A stretch of DNA of 64,000 nucleotides from positions 16,640,001 to 16,704,000 of the forward strand of contig CM076954.1 in the NCBI GenBank assembly GCA_039566865.1, written 5' to 3'. This document shows, piece after piece, positions 32,770 through 44,345 of this stretch. The first letter of the stretch is position 1, and each line of letters opens with the position of its first letter. Position numbers and translations under genes: made by a program. The DNA comes from Aurelia coerulea. Taxonomy: Eukaryota > Cnidaria > Scyphozoa > Semaeostomeae > Ulmaridae. Under the pieces are notes generated by a model, which saw only the letters and a program-made list of their open reading frames with translations, ran no database searches and was not told the DNA's origin.

Positions 32770-33795
32770 GTTTGTATTTGCGTTCACTTGCTTTTAATCG
32801 TCTGTACTTGCTAGCTAGCTAGCTATGGATCAGATCAGATCTGCGTAAAACAAATCTCCCTGGCAAGATGATATACCATACAAATACCGTATCTCCCGTG
32901 AAAAGAATATACCATGCCAATACCGTGCTTCTTATGCAAACAAGAAATCAAAAAATTGCTTTGTTTATATTTGCTTTTCGCACAAGTCTATTGCCTACCG
33001 TATATCCATACAAACATTACCGCACGTGCTTTTAAAGAAATAGCATCTATCATAGTGTATCAATCACAATGTTCGCTGCATATCCTGTCAAAACATAGTA
33101 GAAAACGATGCACACTTCTTCCTCTCGTGTCAAAAGAGTATGCCTCTAAATGTTAAATGTTCCTATATAAAACTCAAAATCTCTGTCCCAATTTCAATAA
33201 TTCAATAACCGACAGAGATAAAAGGCCACAAAAATCAGTCAAGAATGCCTAATTTTTTACAAATTTTTCATCAGCTTGATTTGATCCTGTATGACTTCAA
33301 AATCATTTTTAGTAGCTGAACCATGTCACACGATCCTTTTGTATCACACTGGTCACATCAAATCAAGTTGCAGATTTCGCCGAGTAACTCTGGGAACGGA
33401 ATCTGAATACATTCGCTAAAGTATTACGTGGATGTTTTTGAATTTTTTCTGATGATTTTCAGTGACCAAAACTCGTCTTGGATATTTTCAGGAATGTCAG
33501 CCTCTACTTTGGCTAACAACTACTCTCCCAGTCACGTTCCAGCACTTCTGTAAAAATCTTGCCGTACTTCTGTAAGGTGATTTTTTGCATTTTAAAGTAA
33601 AGAGGCTTTTGAGAAAATTCTGCAAAAGGGCGCGCCAGAAAATTTCCCTGCATCCCGGTAAGTCAGTCCGCTTCTCAGAAAAATGCTACCTAGTAGTCAA
33701 ATCAAGCAATAAATATTCAATCGCCTAATGCAATCATTGAGTCTTGTCATCGAAAGTCTGAACTTTTTCGATAGATGAGAATACCTACCTAAATA
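32770..33795. other. No gene recognised
   Basis: Includes a short AGCTAGCT run at 32812-32826, in the presumed promoter of PAN-like gene 1. Otherwise unassigned AT-rich DNA that could be intron of PAN-like gene 2. Confidence 0.35.
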
Positions 33796-34286
33796 AACAT
33801 AGGGCTCAAATGTTTAAAAAAGTCGGTGTAAAATTGCAGTTTTCATTGAAATAAATGGCTTGGAAAGAACTTCGGGCTTTTTGCTGTAAATCTGCCGTGG
33901 CAATTTATTGATATCTTGATTAAATTCCATAAGGTGGCTATGACGTCATCAACTTTCTAAATTCTAAACTAGACAGGCTACCAATTTCTTCTTGCCATCA
34001 TATTGTGGACCTTCATAAACTATGGTTTTCTTGAAGGTTATATAATGTTTCTGCTATTGGCTTAGGATTTACGATGACTCAAATTTTTTTTCACAATTTT
34101 CCATGAATTTTTTCAAAAATAATTAGATTGCTGCCATTTTGAAAAAAATAAAGATGTAAAACATTTTTCACGGCAGATTTACAGCAAAGTGCCATAAGTT
34201 CCTTTCAAGCCATCCAATTCAAAGAAAACTGCAATAAAAATTCTACACCGACCTTTTAAAGTTTTGAAAGATTTGAGCCCTATGCT
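33796..34286. mobile_element. Mutator-like MITE with exact 9-bp TSD (copy 1)
   Basis: Starts AACATAGGGCTCAAATG, ends ATTTGAGCCCTATGCT. ACCTAAATA is duplicated exactly (33787-33795 and 34287-34295). Long inverted arms (about 100 bp, including TGCTGTAAATCTGCCGTG). Central part shared with 36875-37399 (TGACGTCATC, ATAAACTATGGTTTTCTT). Confidence 0.78.
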
Positions 34287-34504
34287 ACCTAAATAAACAT
34301 CTCTAAAAGTGAATTTTGTCCTTGAATAGCCGCCACGAAAATAATATCTACTGAATAATCAACATCAAATGACACAGATTAGGTTTTTTTACATTCATCT
34401 AAAATGTTGCAACACATCTTACAACCTACTATACTTTCTAATTACTATACAACTATACAACACTACAAGAAGGGTAACCACAGGGAGCAACAGATAATGA
34501 CTAC

Positions 34505-35470
34505 TCCAGATTAGGTTGTTCTTGTGGATAAGAATTTAGCATTAATCAATAGCTAATCAATTTCAAATGTCCCTCGATAGTTACTTGAACATAGATAACT
34601 TGTTTGCTGATATTGGTACTTTGAGAGCAGAAATATCAATCTCGGAAGTTCAAGTTTTGCTCTAAGTCCAAAACAGATCTTCGGCCTATTGGCCGAAGTA
34701 AATTTGTGAGGCACATTTAATTTTAAAGCTAAAATTAAAGAACACGAGAAAGCGGCACAATATATGACTTGTAGCAAACAGAATATAATATGATCTAAGT
34801 TGTGTTCAAATTTTATCAAGGATGTAGTTGATTTGAAGGAAAGGAAAATTGATAGTTTCGAACTTTGATGCTACAGGAGAATGCAAAAAATCAGTTGGAC
34901 CGAAAGGAAAAGTAACGATGAAGTGCTGAGGTCAGTGGGCACAAAGAAAGAGTTACTGAACGGAATCAAAGAACAACAAATGAAGTTTTTCGGACATATA
35001 GTTAGAGAAGGAAACATAGAAGAATTGATCACAACAGGAAGAATTGAAGGCACTAGGGACAGAGGGAGACAAAGAATAAAACAGCTTGACAACATCAGAG
35101 GTTGGTTACAACTAGACAGGAGCTGCGAAGTGATTCACAGTTGCCGAGATAGAGAGCAATGGAGGTCCATGATCGCCCAAGCCATACGGCATGGCACCTG
35201 AAGAAGAAGAAGAAGTTGATTTATTTGCTGTGCTTCTGCTTCAATAACTTGCTTATGTCAAACGCCAAAGCTCTGGTTTGGAGGGGACAATAAATTTGAA
35301 TTTCAACATTAATGTTATTTCGACACTCACAGTGCCAGACAAGACAAGAAAAGGCATCTATGCTCAAGTTCAACTATCGGGGAACATTTTGAGAATAAGT
35401 AGCCACTGATTAAAGCTAACTGTTCTGCGCTGTACCCAAAAAGATCTATAGACTTTTTTCTGAGACATCC
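34505..35470. mobile_element. Mariner-like MITE interrupted by a LINE
   Basis: Carries the internal blocks of the 17655 element (CTCGATAGTTA.TTGAACATAGATA, TTTGAGAGCAGAAATATCAATC, CAAATTTTATCAAGGAT), but its left terminus is degraded. It is split at AGTTGATTT by the LINE fragment at 34835-35213. Confidence 0.6.
34835..35213 (+). pseudogene. 5'-truncated LINE ORF2 end with 9-bp TSD
   Basis: Reads KERKIDSFEL-stop-CYRRMQKISWTERKSNDEVL, then FFGHIVREGNIEELI, RDRGRQRIKQLDN and REQWRSMIAQAIRHGT, the C-terminus of a common metazoan LINE reverse transcriptase. The TGA replaces the usual Trp codon. A GAA-repeat tail follows. AGTTGATTT is duplicated at 34826-34834 and 35214-35222. Confidence 0.8.
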
Positions 35471-35972
35471 AATTTACTTCAAAACAGTGGTACATCTTTA
35501 TGGACATTTGCAATGTATGCGATACGTGCTGTTATAACGTCTCTTTGTAGATTCTAAGTCAGCAGTTTGTTAAACAGCATTTTGCTCTTCTGGTGGCAGT
35601 TTTCAAGTTGCGCAGTTTCTTTATAGAGTCTTTTTCTTATTTCTGTAGTCAGTAATTATTATGCAGCAATTGAGTTTCATTCAATGTCTTTGACAAGTTC
35701 TTCCAAAGAGCTACAAAATCAATGATAAAATTGCGATAAATAACGACTCTCTATTCAATATTACTGCATGAAAGAATAATTTGCAAATGTGTTTATAGTT
35801 GATACGGAGGATCCTAAATCATCTTGGTATTGAAGTCTAGTGCAATTTTGTGACAAGTATTTTGGCTAAGATTTTTGCAGCTACTTGGTTCACAAAGCAT
35901 ATGTAAAGGCCATCCAGCAAGAACATTACGAGATACTGAAAAGGTGAAAGCAACAAGAAACACAATTCTCAC
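35471..35972. other. Downstream of PAN-like exon 2, unassigned
   Basis: On the minus strand the frame of the PAN-like exon stays open to a stop at 35814, passing a CEPSSCKN..TCHK stretch. Read-through without splicing at 35972 would therefore give a 179-aa protein. Which form is used cannot be told from sequence. Confidence 0.35.
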
Positions 35973-36356
35973 CTCATTTCGAAATTCTTGTCTCGGAAAG
36001 ATTACATAATAAGAAGGATTTGGAGAAGAACGAGAAATATCAGTAAAACAAGATTGCAAGTTGGCTGATTCCCTGTACGAAATGCACCATCTTGAAACTG
36101 GATCATAAAATATTGCATGACAATCTTGAATCATAAAACAGGCTTCCAAACAATGATACTCAGTATTAACTTGACCCTCTTTGATCATAATCTCTCCACA
36201 GCTTTTTCCGTTTGATAGCTTAGCAGGAACCATTTCTGCCTTTTCCAAGATTTTTCTTCCAAAATCTAACGAGCAGATCGTTGTTGATCTGACTATATCT
36301 GCATAACAATTTATTACCATAGTAAGAAGAATGGTTGACTTTCGTGTGGTGAGCAT
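35973..36356 (-). CDS. Secreted PAN/apple-like protein, first exon (paralogue 2)
   Basis: 128 codons from ATG at 36356 to a GAG|GTGAGAATTG donor at 35972, phase 0. Signal peptide MLTTRKSTILLTMVINCYA, then CSLDFGRK and the core YHCLEACFMIQDCHAIFYD..RWCISY, which has the PAN/apple cysteine spacing; it ends FPRQEFRNE. Length, phase and cysteine pattern match 32389-32769, so the two are tandem paralogues about 3.2 kb apart. An alternative is that the exon does not splice here and the protein ends at 35814. Downstream exons were not identified. An 83-bp near-perfect palindrome lies 124 bp upstream of the ATG. Confidence 0.6.
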
Positions 36357-36479
36357 CTTGTAACTCAGAAGTGTTTGCAAACTACGCTTTTATTTTAGCT
36401 CACTGCACACTGGAGGCTCTTTAAGGCAGTGAGGATATACGTGGCCAGGAAGTTTCGTAGAACGGGTCCCTTGTTTTAA

Positions 36480-36562
36480 CCCCCGTACATTGATTGTTCC
36501 ATCGTGCTCTTCAGTTGAAAGTTTCAACTGAAGAACACGATGGAACAATCAATGCACGGGGG
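36480..36562. repeat. 83-bp near-perfect palindrome
   Basis: Two 41-nt arms meet at a single central base (36521): CCCCCGTACATTGATTGTTC.. against ..GAACAATCAATGCACGGGGG. Only two mismatches, both transitions. It could be a minimal MITE, a hairpin RNA precursor or a promoter element. Confidence 0.8.
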
Positions 36563-36874
36563 ATATATTCATAGAGTTGCAAAGCTGTCTGTAAATACCG
36601 TTTTTCTTTTTTTATAAACATTTTCCGTTAATGACACCTCTGGAGAGATTATTATGGAAACAAGGTCGCACTGACCTTTTAATGCTATCCCTGCCATTTT
36701 AACTGTGGGGTGTTTTTAGATCAAATGCTTAACTTCTATACAATATTGTACATCTGTAATTAGACTTTTTTCTATAAATGTATATAACATCTAGCTTTTA
36801 ATTTCGTGGTAAATTTACATACATATTTACATACATACACATAAATAAACGATACGGAGCATGCAGTGTTTTTG

Positions 36875-37399
36875 AGCATAGCTTCCAAATCTTTAACTCG
36901 GCGTAAAGAGGTGGGTGTAAAATTCTGTGATCTATTTCTTCTGACTGAGTGGCTTGAAACAAACTTCAGTTACTTATCTTTAATCCTACCGTAGGACTTT
37001 TCAGAAGTTTTCAATATTTTTCGAAATTTTAGCGTATGTTACATTTCAACTCATTTGACGGTGTGACGTCATCGAATTTCTAAATCATAAACCAGAAAAG
37101 TGACAGATTTTTGCTTGATACCATATTGTAGACATCCATAAACTATGGTTTTCTTCTAAATTATTTCATGTTGCTTCAAACGGTTTAGAAATTACGATAG
37201 TTTTAAATTTTTTTGAAATTTTTTCTTGAATTCTTGAAAAATTAGAAAAACACTCTAATTCTGAAAATATTGAAGATTTCAGAAAAGTCCAACGGTAGAA
37301 TTATAGAGAAGTAGCTAAAGTTTCTTTGAAGTCATTCAGTTCAAAGAAATAAGTAACTGAATTTTACACCAGCCTTTTTAAAGATTTGGAACCTATGCT
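36875..37399. mobile_element. Mutator-like MITE with exact 9-bp TSD (copy 2)
   Basis: Starts AGCATAGCTTCCAAATC, ends GATTTGGAACCTATGCT. GTGTTTTTG is duplicated exactly (36866-36874 and 37400-37408). Internally related to 33796-34286. A fragment of the same right half lies at 60665-60785. Confidence 0.8.
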
Positions 37400-37649
37400 G
37401 TGTTTTTGCTAAAAAGGGTATAGGGGTCGGCTTATATACCAGCTACGGCTCAAAATTTCATGAGCAATCACAAGAAATAGGTTATTTTGTCAAATGATAG
37501 ATAGTGCTCAAAATATGGTTCTCCAGGCCCCGACTTTACATCGGCTCTCCTGAAGAAACAAATAAATGACAATATAATACCAACTTTATTTGGTCCTTGA
37601 TGCAATCACACGAAAAGAAAATTAAAATCAGTAACAGAATCGTGCCAAA

Positions 37650-37805
37650 TAGACGATTACGCTAAAAGATGGCGGAGAAAAACATTTTACCAAGATGCAC
37701 TGTACTCTTTAATCGAATTCCTATATAATCGTCAGAGAACCGTAATTAGAATACAATGCATCTTGGTAAAGTGTTCCTTGCCGCCATCCTTAGCGTAATC
37801 GTCTG
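37650..37805. mobile_element. Hairpin MITE related to 31983-32137
   Basis: TAGACGATTACGCTAAAAGATGGC..ACCAAGATGCA mirrored by TGCATCTTGGTAAA..GCCATCCTTAGCGTAATCGTCT. Loop around 37720. Confidence 0.65.
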
Positions 37806-38090
37806 ATAGAAGATTTCTCAATTGTTCGATCCCAATTTCAATTGCTTTGCTAATCTTGACTTAAACGATAATTATGGTTACGTCACATTTGACATACAAG
37901 CAGAGGTGTATTGACATTCACCCGTTAAATGTACTTTTCTTAGTGTCTTGTTCATTCTGTTGAGTCAATAACTAACCACCTTGTTTGCAAAGAAGATTTT
38001 TCATACCATTTCAGAAAGCTATGCAACAGGACAGGAAATAGATTATGCTGGAAAACGTTAGGGAGGTCACTGGCTAACGTTAGGGAGGTC
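37806..38090. other. No feature except a short tandem duplication
   Basis: AACGTTAGGGAGGTCA is repeated at about 38055 and 38076, just before the microsatellite. Confidence 0.4.

Positions 38091-38176
<86 letters not shown>
38091..38176. repeat. (ATG)n microsatellite
   Basis: About 28 uninterrupted ATG/GAT trinucleotides. Confidence 0.95.
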
Positions 38177-38559
38177 ACCGGCAGAACTTGAAATTTAGCA
38201 TACGTTTCTTGGAGAACGTGAGGAAAAATCATGCACCTGAAAAAGTGGGTTCACTAAACATCGATTTCGTGGCTCCCTTCCCTCTATTAAAAGTTTGTAC
38301 TTTTAATTTTGATTATGGTGTATCACCAAGTCTGCTAAAAATTTACCCATTCCTTTGCCTGACTTCGTGAAATTGACAGCCTATTTCTATACCTGCTAAG
38401 TATACTTTTGTATAAGATGAATGTCTCTGCTTTGGTGAAAAAGGAATCTCTTCTGGAGTTAAGACCCGACCATACCAATTATTCATAATGCCCCCTCAAG
38501 GGATTTTTCTGCCATGAAATAATTTTTTCTGCACAGGGCACATGCAGCTATTCCATGAG

Positions 38560-38720
38560 ATACATGAAACATTGAAACTGAACAGCTCAGATATGAAATG
38601 AGTGAAAAGATAACTTAGAGTCATTGTAGATGAACGGCTTAGCTGGAAAGAACAATTCAAAACCGTCAAAGGGAAGTCGGTGAAAGTTGTACATCTCTAA
38701 AACAAGTTGAAAACATGCTC
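38560..38720 (+). pseudogene. LINE reverse-transcriptase relic
   Basis: A frame reads VIVDERLSWKEQFKTVKGKSVKVVHL, matching the LGv.iDe.LsWk.hi..v.kK motif of LINE RT thumb regions. Stops and frameshifts surround it. Confidence 0.45.
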
Positions 38721-39019
38721 CTGCAATTTCAGTTAAAGTTCCATGATCCTTCCCCTTGTGCGCAAAATAAAAAGCAAGGCAAAGAGGAAAAGAGAATTTG
38801 GGCCAAAACTACTGTTTTAGAGAAAACACGAGAGTCGACTTTGGTGCCAGGAAGGATCATTGTTTAGCAATGAGAATCCAAGCACATATAAGCCTTCATA
38901 AACTAGCCCTCTACAAAGACAATTGGTCTTGACTTGTTTGTAACTAAATTGAAATGAAAAAAGAAAAAGGAGTGATGAGCTGCACGTCATTCAAAACCCA
39001 TAACAATTGTAAACACATT

Positions 39020-39560
39020 CTCCTTTCATGAAATAAGCAATCAAGAGGTCATCAAATTATTAAAATACGTAGATGGAAGAAAATCTACTGGTGAGGATCA
39101 AATACCCCCATAAAGCTTTTCTTATCTCAAACAACGGAAACGAAGCGTTCGGATAAATAATGCGTGCAGTTCTTTCCAAGGGGTGACATCTGGTGTACCT
39201 TAAAGATCTGTCCTGGGCCCAATCCTGTTTAATTTTGATATAAATGATTTATTTCTTTTCATAAAATAGGGAATTCTCTTACAGTTATGCTGACGACAAT
39301 CAGCTTACTTATTTTTCGAAAAGCATGCCCGATCTTGTGAATATTTTGAAAAAAATTGAAACAGGAATTGCTTTATCCTGGCTAGAGCAAAATGAAATGA
39401 TTGCCGACCCTGAAAAATTCCTTGCTTTTATTGCTCAGAAAAAACCAAGCATATACTAGTGGAGAACAAATTAACATGGATAGTAATCAATGGGATGGTG
39501 CAAACGTCAAATGTAGTGCCTGTAAGTACCAACCAATTTACTTTTATAGTTTAGGCAATA
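39020..39560 (+). pseudogene. LINE reverse-transcriptase core relic
   Basis: Degenerate plus-strand pieces: EVIKLLKYVDGRKSTGEDQIP, SVLGPILFN.DINDLFLF and SYSYADDNQLTYFSKSMPD, then ALSWLEQNEMIADPEKF. The YADD catalytic motif sits at 39285-39296. The pieces are in the RT order but are separated by stops and frameshifts. Confidence 0.65.
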
Positions 39561-42500
39561 TTTGTTTTTTGTTATTAGTTATGTAAATTCGATTTAGATT
39601 AATTAACTTGTATATATTTTGAATAATGTATATATTGCTAGCTACTTTGTAAATAATCAAATCGAAATAAAGTTAGACACACGCGCGCGACGCGGCGCAG
39701 TAGCAGCGCAGCAGACTTGTCTGCACCTGGTCTGCACCACTGATCTAAAAAAAAGACTGGATCGAGCTTCTATTGTTCAGATAATGAAGCCAGCAGAAGA
39801 AATATAGATATTTGCTGCGATATATTTCTGCAGTGTGTGGGTGGGCAAGTGGTGGGCAGAGAGGCAGATAGGCGAGTCGTACTTCCCTGGGTCGTAGAAG
39901 GATCTCAATATATTTTCTAGATTTATAATGGTTGTGAGGATCATTTCTTCTCCAAAGTAATGCAACTCTTGGTATTATTCTATTTATAAAGGGCAGACAG
40001 AGGAAATTAAGTTTTCCCCATCAGCGAGTATCGTAGAGATAAAGGGCCTAACAAAATGAAATGCCTGCCTACATGAATATCAACTTTACCCTCTTGACTG
40101 TCATGGCCCAACAAAACTCTATTAGATTCGAGAAATTTATTTCGATTAAAGATGATGGGATGACTGTTGCTTTGATGATGATAGATAATTGAAGCCTTGC
40201 CTCCTCTGCTCAACTTTAATAATAGCATTACAAAGTAAAAGTTTCTTATACTTGCATGCAGTCTGATTCAGTTTGTTTGAACCTTTTCTAAGGACTTTAC
40301 ACTTTAATTACATTTATAACATTTATTCTGCCATCAGGTCATATTGTATTCCATCAAAATTTTTCAAACATTGATACAGTACAGTATATACCAAAGATAG
40401 ATACATCTATTTCAAAATAATGTCAGCTGCATTTCTTTTCCAGGCAAATGTGACAGTCCAAGAACCAATAGAACCATGGATTCCAATTTTATCTCCTTGC
40501 AGACAAATGGTTGCCTCCTGCTTTGTTTTTCAAGCAAGGAAAACATGTGATGGCATGCAAATTATCACTGAGTGATGTACAAAACCCAAGTTAATGGTGT
40601 TGGCACTTTGCATTTGTCTGATAATTTGTGGAGATGATTTCAAATGCTGCTAAAATGTACTCCATTGAAATGGTTGGAATGGTCTTCAATTGTTTGGAAA
40701 TAGTAACTGACTATATTGCCATTTACAAATGGATTCTATGAATTTAAACATAAAATCAAACTGCTGAAATGACATTACTTGCTTGTTGTTCACACATTTT
40801 ATTCTTTCATAAGAAACTTTTTGATAAGAGATGGCAAAAATTTGGATACTCTATTTCTACATTTGAGAAGCAATAAGAAACTTTTAAAAGCAGAATTTTA
40901 AAGCTTGCTTTGAAAAGAGGTCAATCATCTACAATATTTTTGAGTTATATTCACTGCAAATATGTGTCGAGTGCAACAGAAGAACTGTCTTTGCATATGC
41001 CAAGAAGTGGATCCATAGCAGTTGTAGAGACTACATCTTAGCATCCAAATTGTAGGGGAAAATCAAGGAATTGGGCAGAAATTTTTCTTGTGAATTTCAG
41101 AAAGTTTTAGTACTGACTGCTAAACCAAGTTTCTTGTGAAAAGAATTTACAATGGTAAATGAATTGAGAGGGTTGAGTTATCTGGAAACACACATAGTGT
41201 CTGCTGATATTTAAACTAACTTGTCTTTCTTTGAATCAAGAATTTATTCCTTGAATTTTATGTTTGATAACAAATAGTCTCGTCTGCTGCTTCTTGTTGA
41301 TGATGGTATCACATGCTGTATTTTATTATCTACAGTATTATAGGTTTTGATGATTAGCATAAACGACTGAATACAATACATATTGCTTCCTTGATGATTG
41401 CATCTGCACATCCATAGAAAGACAGCATAATAACAACTTGAATTAACACAAATACTGTGCCAAAAATTTATGATCAGTTCAAGAGAAAAACTGCCAGGAA
41501 CAAAGAACTTGGTATACTGTATGAAGCCCAGGGGTAACTCAAATCTTGGGATGATGGGGACATGCCGCAGGGAGAAGACTATTGTTTGGGGATTTTTGGA
41601 TGATTTTCAACCCATTTTTAAGAACTTTTCAGGGAAAAGCATATTGAACTTCCAAAAAAAGTTCCATTTCGCTTTAAACGTACAATTAAGGAGACAAAAT
41701 TCCCACCAACCAAGTTTCAGAACTGAAACGAAAAAGACTCATTATACAAATAAAAACTCTGCATCTTTTTGTCACAATTCAAAAAGCTACCTATTTCTAG
41801 TGGAACAGTTAGGGTTTGAAACCCATATTTAGGGATTTAGGGATTATAGTTTTGATTAGGGGTTCAAGGTTCAAAGCCATCCTTATAGGCAGCATGTACC
41901 CATTGCTCCATATATGTTACCCCCCCCCCCCTCCCCCCTCCTGAGTATGAAGTCTTTAGTCCACTGCAAGGATCATGGACTTTTGTCAACAATCAGATAA
42001 TTTTCAATGATATTTTGTCCAAAACCAGATTTTTATAGAAGTCTGTTCTCCAAAAATAAAATGGCAAAGAAACTTGTAAGAAACTCTTGAGTACTCAAAA
42101 TCTGATAATTTTAAGAAACTTTCAGTACTGGCCCAAATTCTTATTTTCTTATAAAAAATATGTTAGTCAAACTGGGGCTGGATTACACATATTTTTTTCA
42201 TAAGAAACTAATGCCCGGGGTTGGTATGCAGTTTCTTAAATGTTTGGGCCATTTTGCTACCAAAAGTTTCTTTACGTGCTTCTTATATTTTTAATGCTGG
42301 AAAGGTACAGTCAATTTTGTTTTGTTCAAAGGGTTCCTAAATTACTTGGTAAGATCTCAAAACAAGTAAATAACATAATTTGCACTTAAAATAATGTCCA
42401 AAACAGTTGCCATAACTGTATAGTGTCAAAACATTTTCGAGTGTGAAAGGAAAATTAAAACTGCAAATTACAAAATTTTCTTAGCTTTTTGAATTCAGAT

Positions 42501-43400
42501 AGGGTTGTTTCTTAACTCTTGTAAAATTGAGCCTACCGTTTCTTATAAAAAAATACGTGCAGTGAATTTGCTAGTAACCTACGTGAACAGAGAAGTCAAG
42601 AAACTTTTGCTCTCTATATAAACCTCAGCCTACCATTGATTTTACCCAGTGCCATGGAAGCCATTAATTCACCAGTCAGGTTTTCATCAAGAATATACAG
42701 CCTAGATACATCATGGACATGGTGGTGTTGTAGTAGATGATAAACATATCTTCAATGAATTTCAGTCACAAGGTAATAAATGAGAGGCCCGATTCAAATA
42801 TCAAAACGGCTGCAGCAGAAACTGGCTGAACTTGCCTCCAAGCTCATATAAGTGTACCAAGTTAAGCACTGTATGATTTAAGACATTTGTCTATGATAAC
42901 CTGAACTAAATGCATTACTTTCGAGAAGTATAACATCAAGGAAAGCTGCAAGCATTTTGCCATCAAGATCATCAAAGGCCGGCCTAAGTCGCACTGAAGC
43001 AACTATGACTTACTGTTGAAATATTACAGAAATTCTCTCTCTAGAGCCAGTTTCTAATCATTGCTAGTATCCTTCTTCCTTCTAATATGGTTGTTCTGAA
43101 GTTTTTCTTTCCCCTTTCCTGTTCACAGCAAGCTGAAATAGCAGGATTCTCTTTGCAATGTCTCCTAACATCGAGTAGGTCCTATACGAATGTTTATGCT
43201 CCTTGGGACCTACCAATATGGCGGCGGTCAAAAATCGCGGGCTTCAAAGTCCGGGGCGAACAATAGGTTGCTCGATCCAGTCTTTTTTTTAGATCAGTTG
43301 CACGCAGCAGGCTACCGAATTCCCCACCTCTCGGGACCCTGTGATAACAAGGAAAAGGAAAGGAAGGAGTGTGAAGAAAATTCGTAACCGGAAATGACGG
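39561..43400. other. Long stretch without recognised gene
   Basis: AT-rich DNA with poly-C runs near 41921-41937 and two copies of the 20010-type repeat at about 42060-42180 and 42480-42570. A ~45-bp sequence containing ATCTAAAAAAAAGACTGGAT occurs near 39730-39780 and again inverted near 43255-43305. Small open frames lack any family character. Confidence 0.4.
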
Positions 43401-44034
43401 TATGGCTAGTTTCGTTCGACATCATCTTACTACTCACTCAGGGAACGTGGTAGAAAACAGATCAATTGAAGGTAAGAAATGATTTCATTATCATTTGACA
43501 TTAACATGAATTTCTTGAACTATCATGTATGATGGGGACTGGTTTATTTAGGCCAGCTGGCTGCCGTTCGTCAAGCCGAGCCGAACACCGACTCTCTCTG
43601 TGTGGCTGTGGCCTAACAAACAGGCCTTACTTGTGCTTGGCACCATCAGCCTACCTTCCTTCTTCACCAGTTCAGTTGATTGGATTTAAATTCCACCATA
43701 TACAAGCTGACAAATATCTAAACAATCTAATTGTAACTTAATATACAAGGATGCAGACAATGCACATAAATTAAAAGGAAAATGGGCCTAGACTAGATGG
43801 TTTAGGCCCTGCTGTGCTGGCTAGTTATGATTACAGATTAGCCCCTCTTTTGATCACATCTGCAAGGGTTACTACACAGGGGCTTTGAGGGCATTTCCTG
43901 TACGGGTTTTTCACACCCAAACAAAAAAAACACTTTCTGTCTCCATCAGAGGGAGATCTTCTAGATGTAGAGGGGTTGCAGAATAGAGAGTACTTGAAAT
44001 TGGTTTCTATTGATTAATATTGCAAAAGATTGCT
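43401..44034. other. No feature recognised
   Basis: AT-rich sequence between the region above and the LINE relic. No coding features. Confidence 0.35.
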
Positions 44035-44345
44035 TAAAAGATTAACCAAAAATATTCAAACAGCTCAAACTAGATGTATCAGGTTCTGTTTACTTTTGAA
44101 TAATAAAGCATGTATATGGATCAAATAATTTAAAGATATATAAATTGGCTTCCCACTAAAGAGAGATATGAACAAATACTGCCACAAACATTTTTGAATT
44201 TTGTTATCACTCTGCCCATGTGAAAGATGTTCTTACCAGCCGGATCACTCAAAGATCTGAAAACAAATTGAATCAACCATTCTGAAAGAGTAACACAAGG
44301 CAAAATGGTCTCTCCTATATAGGATTTATATTGGACCGCCGGCAC
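44035..44345 (+). pseudogene. LINE RT C-terminal relic
   Basis: Degenerate frames reading IQTAQTRCIRFCL, NWLPTKERYEQILPQTFLNF and LLYIGFILDRRHLTV resemble the qkaQ..ciR......inWLPv..R......f.f and G..lWN regions of LINE proteins. Several stops and shifts. Confidence 0.5.

Noticed and set aside
35933..35972. Very short (about 37-nt) intron just after PAN-like exon 2
   Set aside because: GTGAGAATT..CTTTTCAG looks like an intron, but the length is below what animal introns normally allow; noted only as an alternative reading.
38188..38370. 60-codon open frame after the ATG microsatellite
   Set aside because: No homology-like features; its start is fortuitous.
41470..41832. 120-codon plus-strand open frame
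   Set aside because: Composition is non-protein-like (low complexity, AT-driven) and no domain or paralogue was recognised.
41855..41885. tRNA-like GGTTCAA box
   Set aside because: No matching A box or cloverleaf could be drawn around it.
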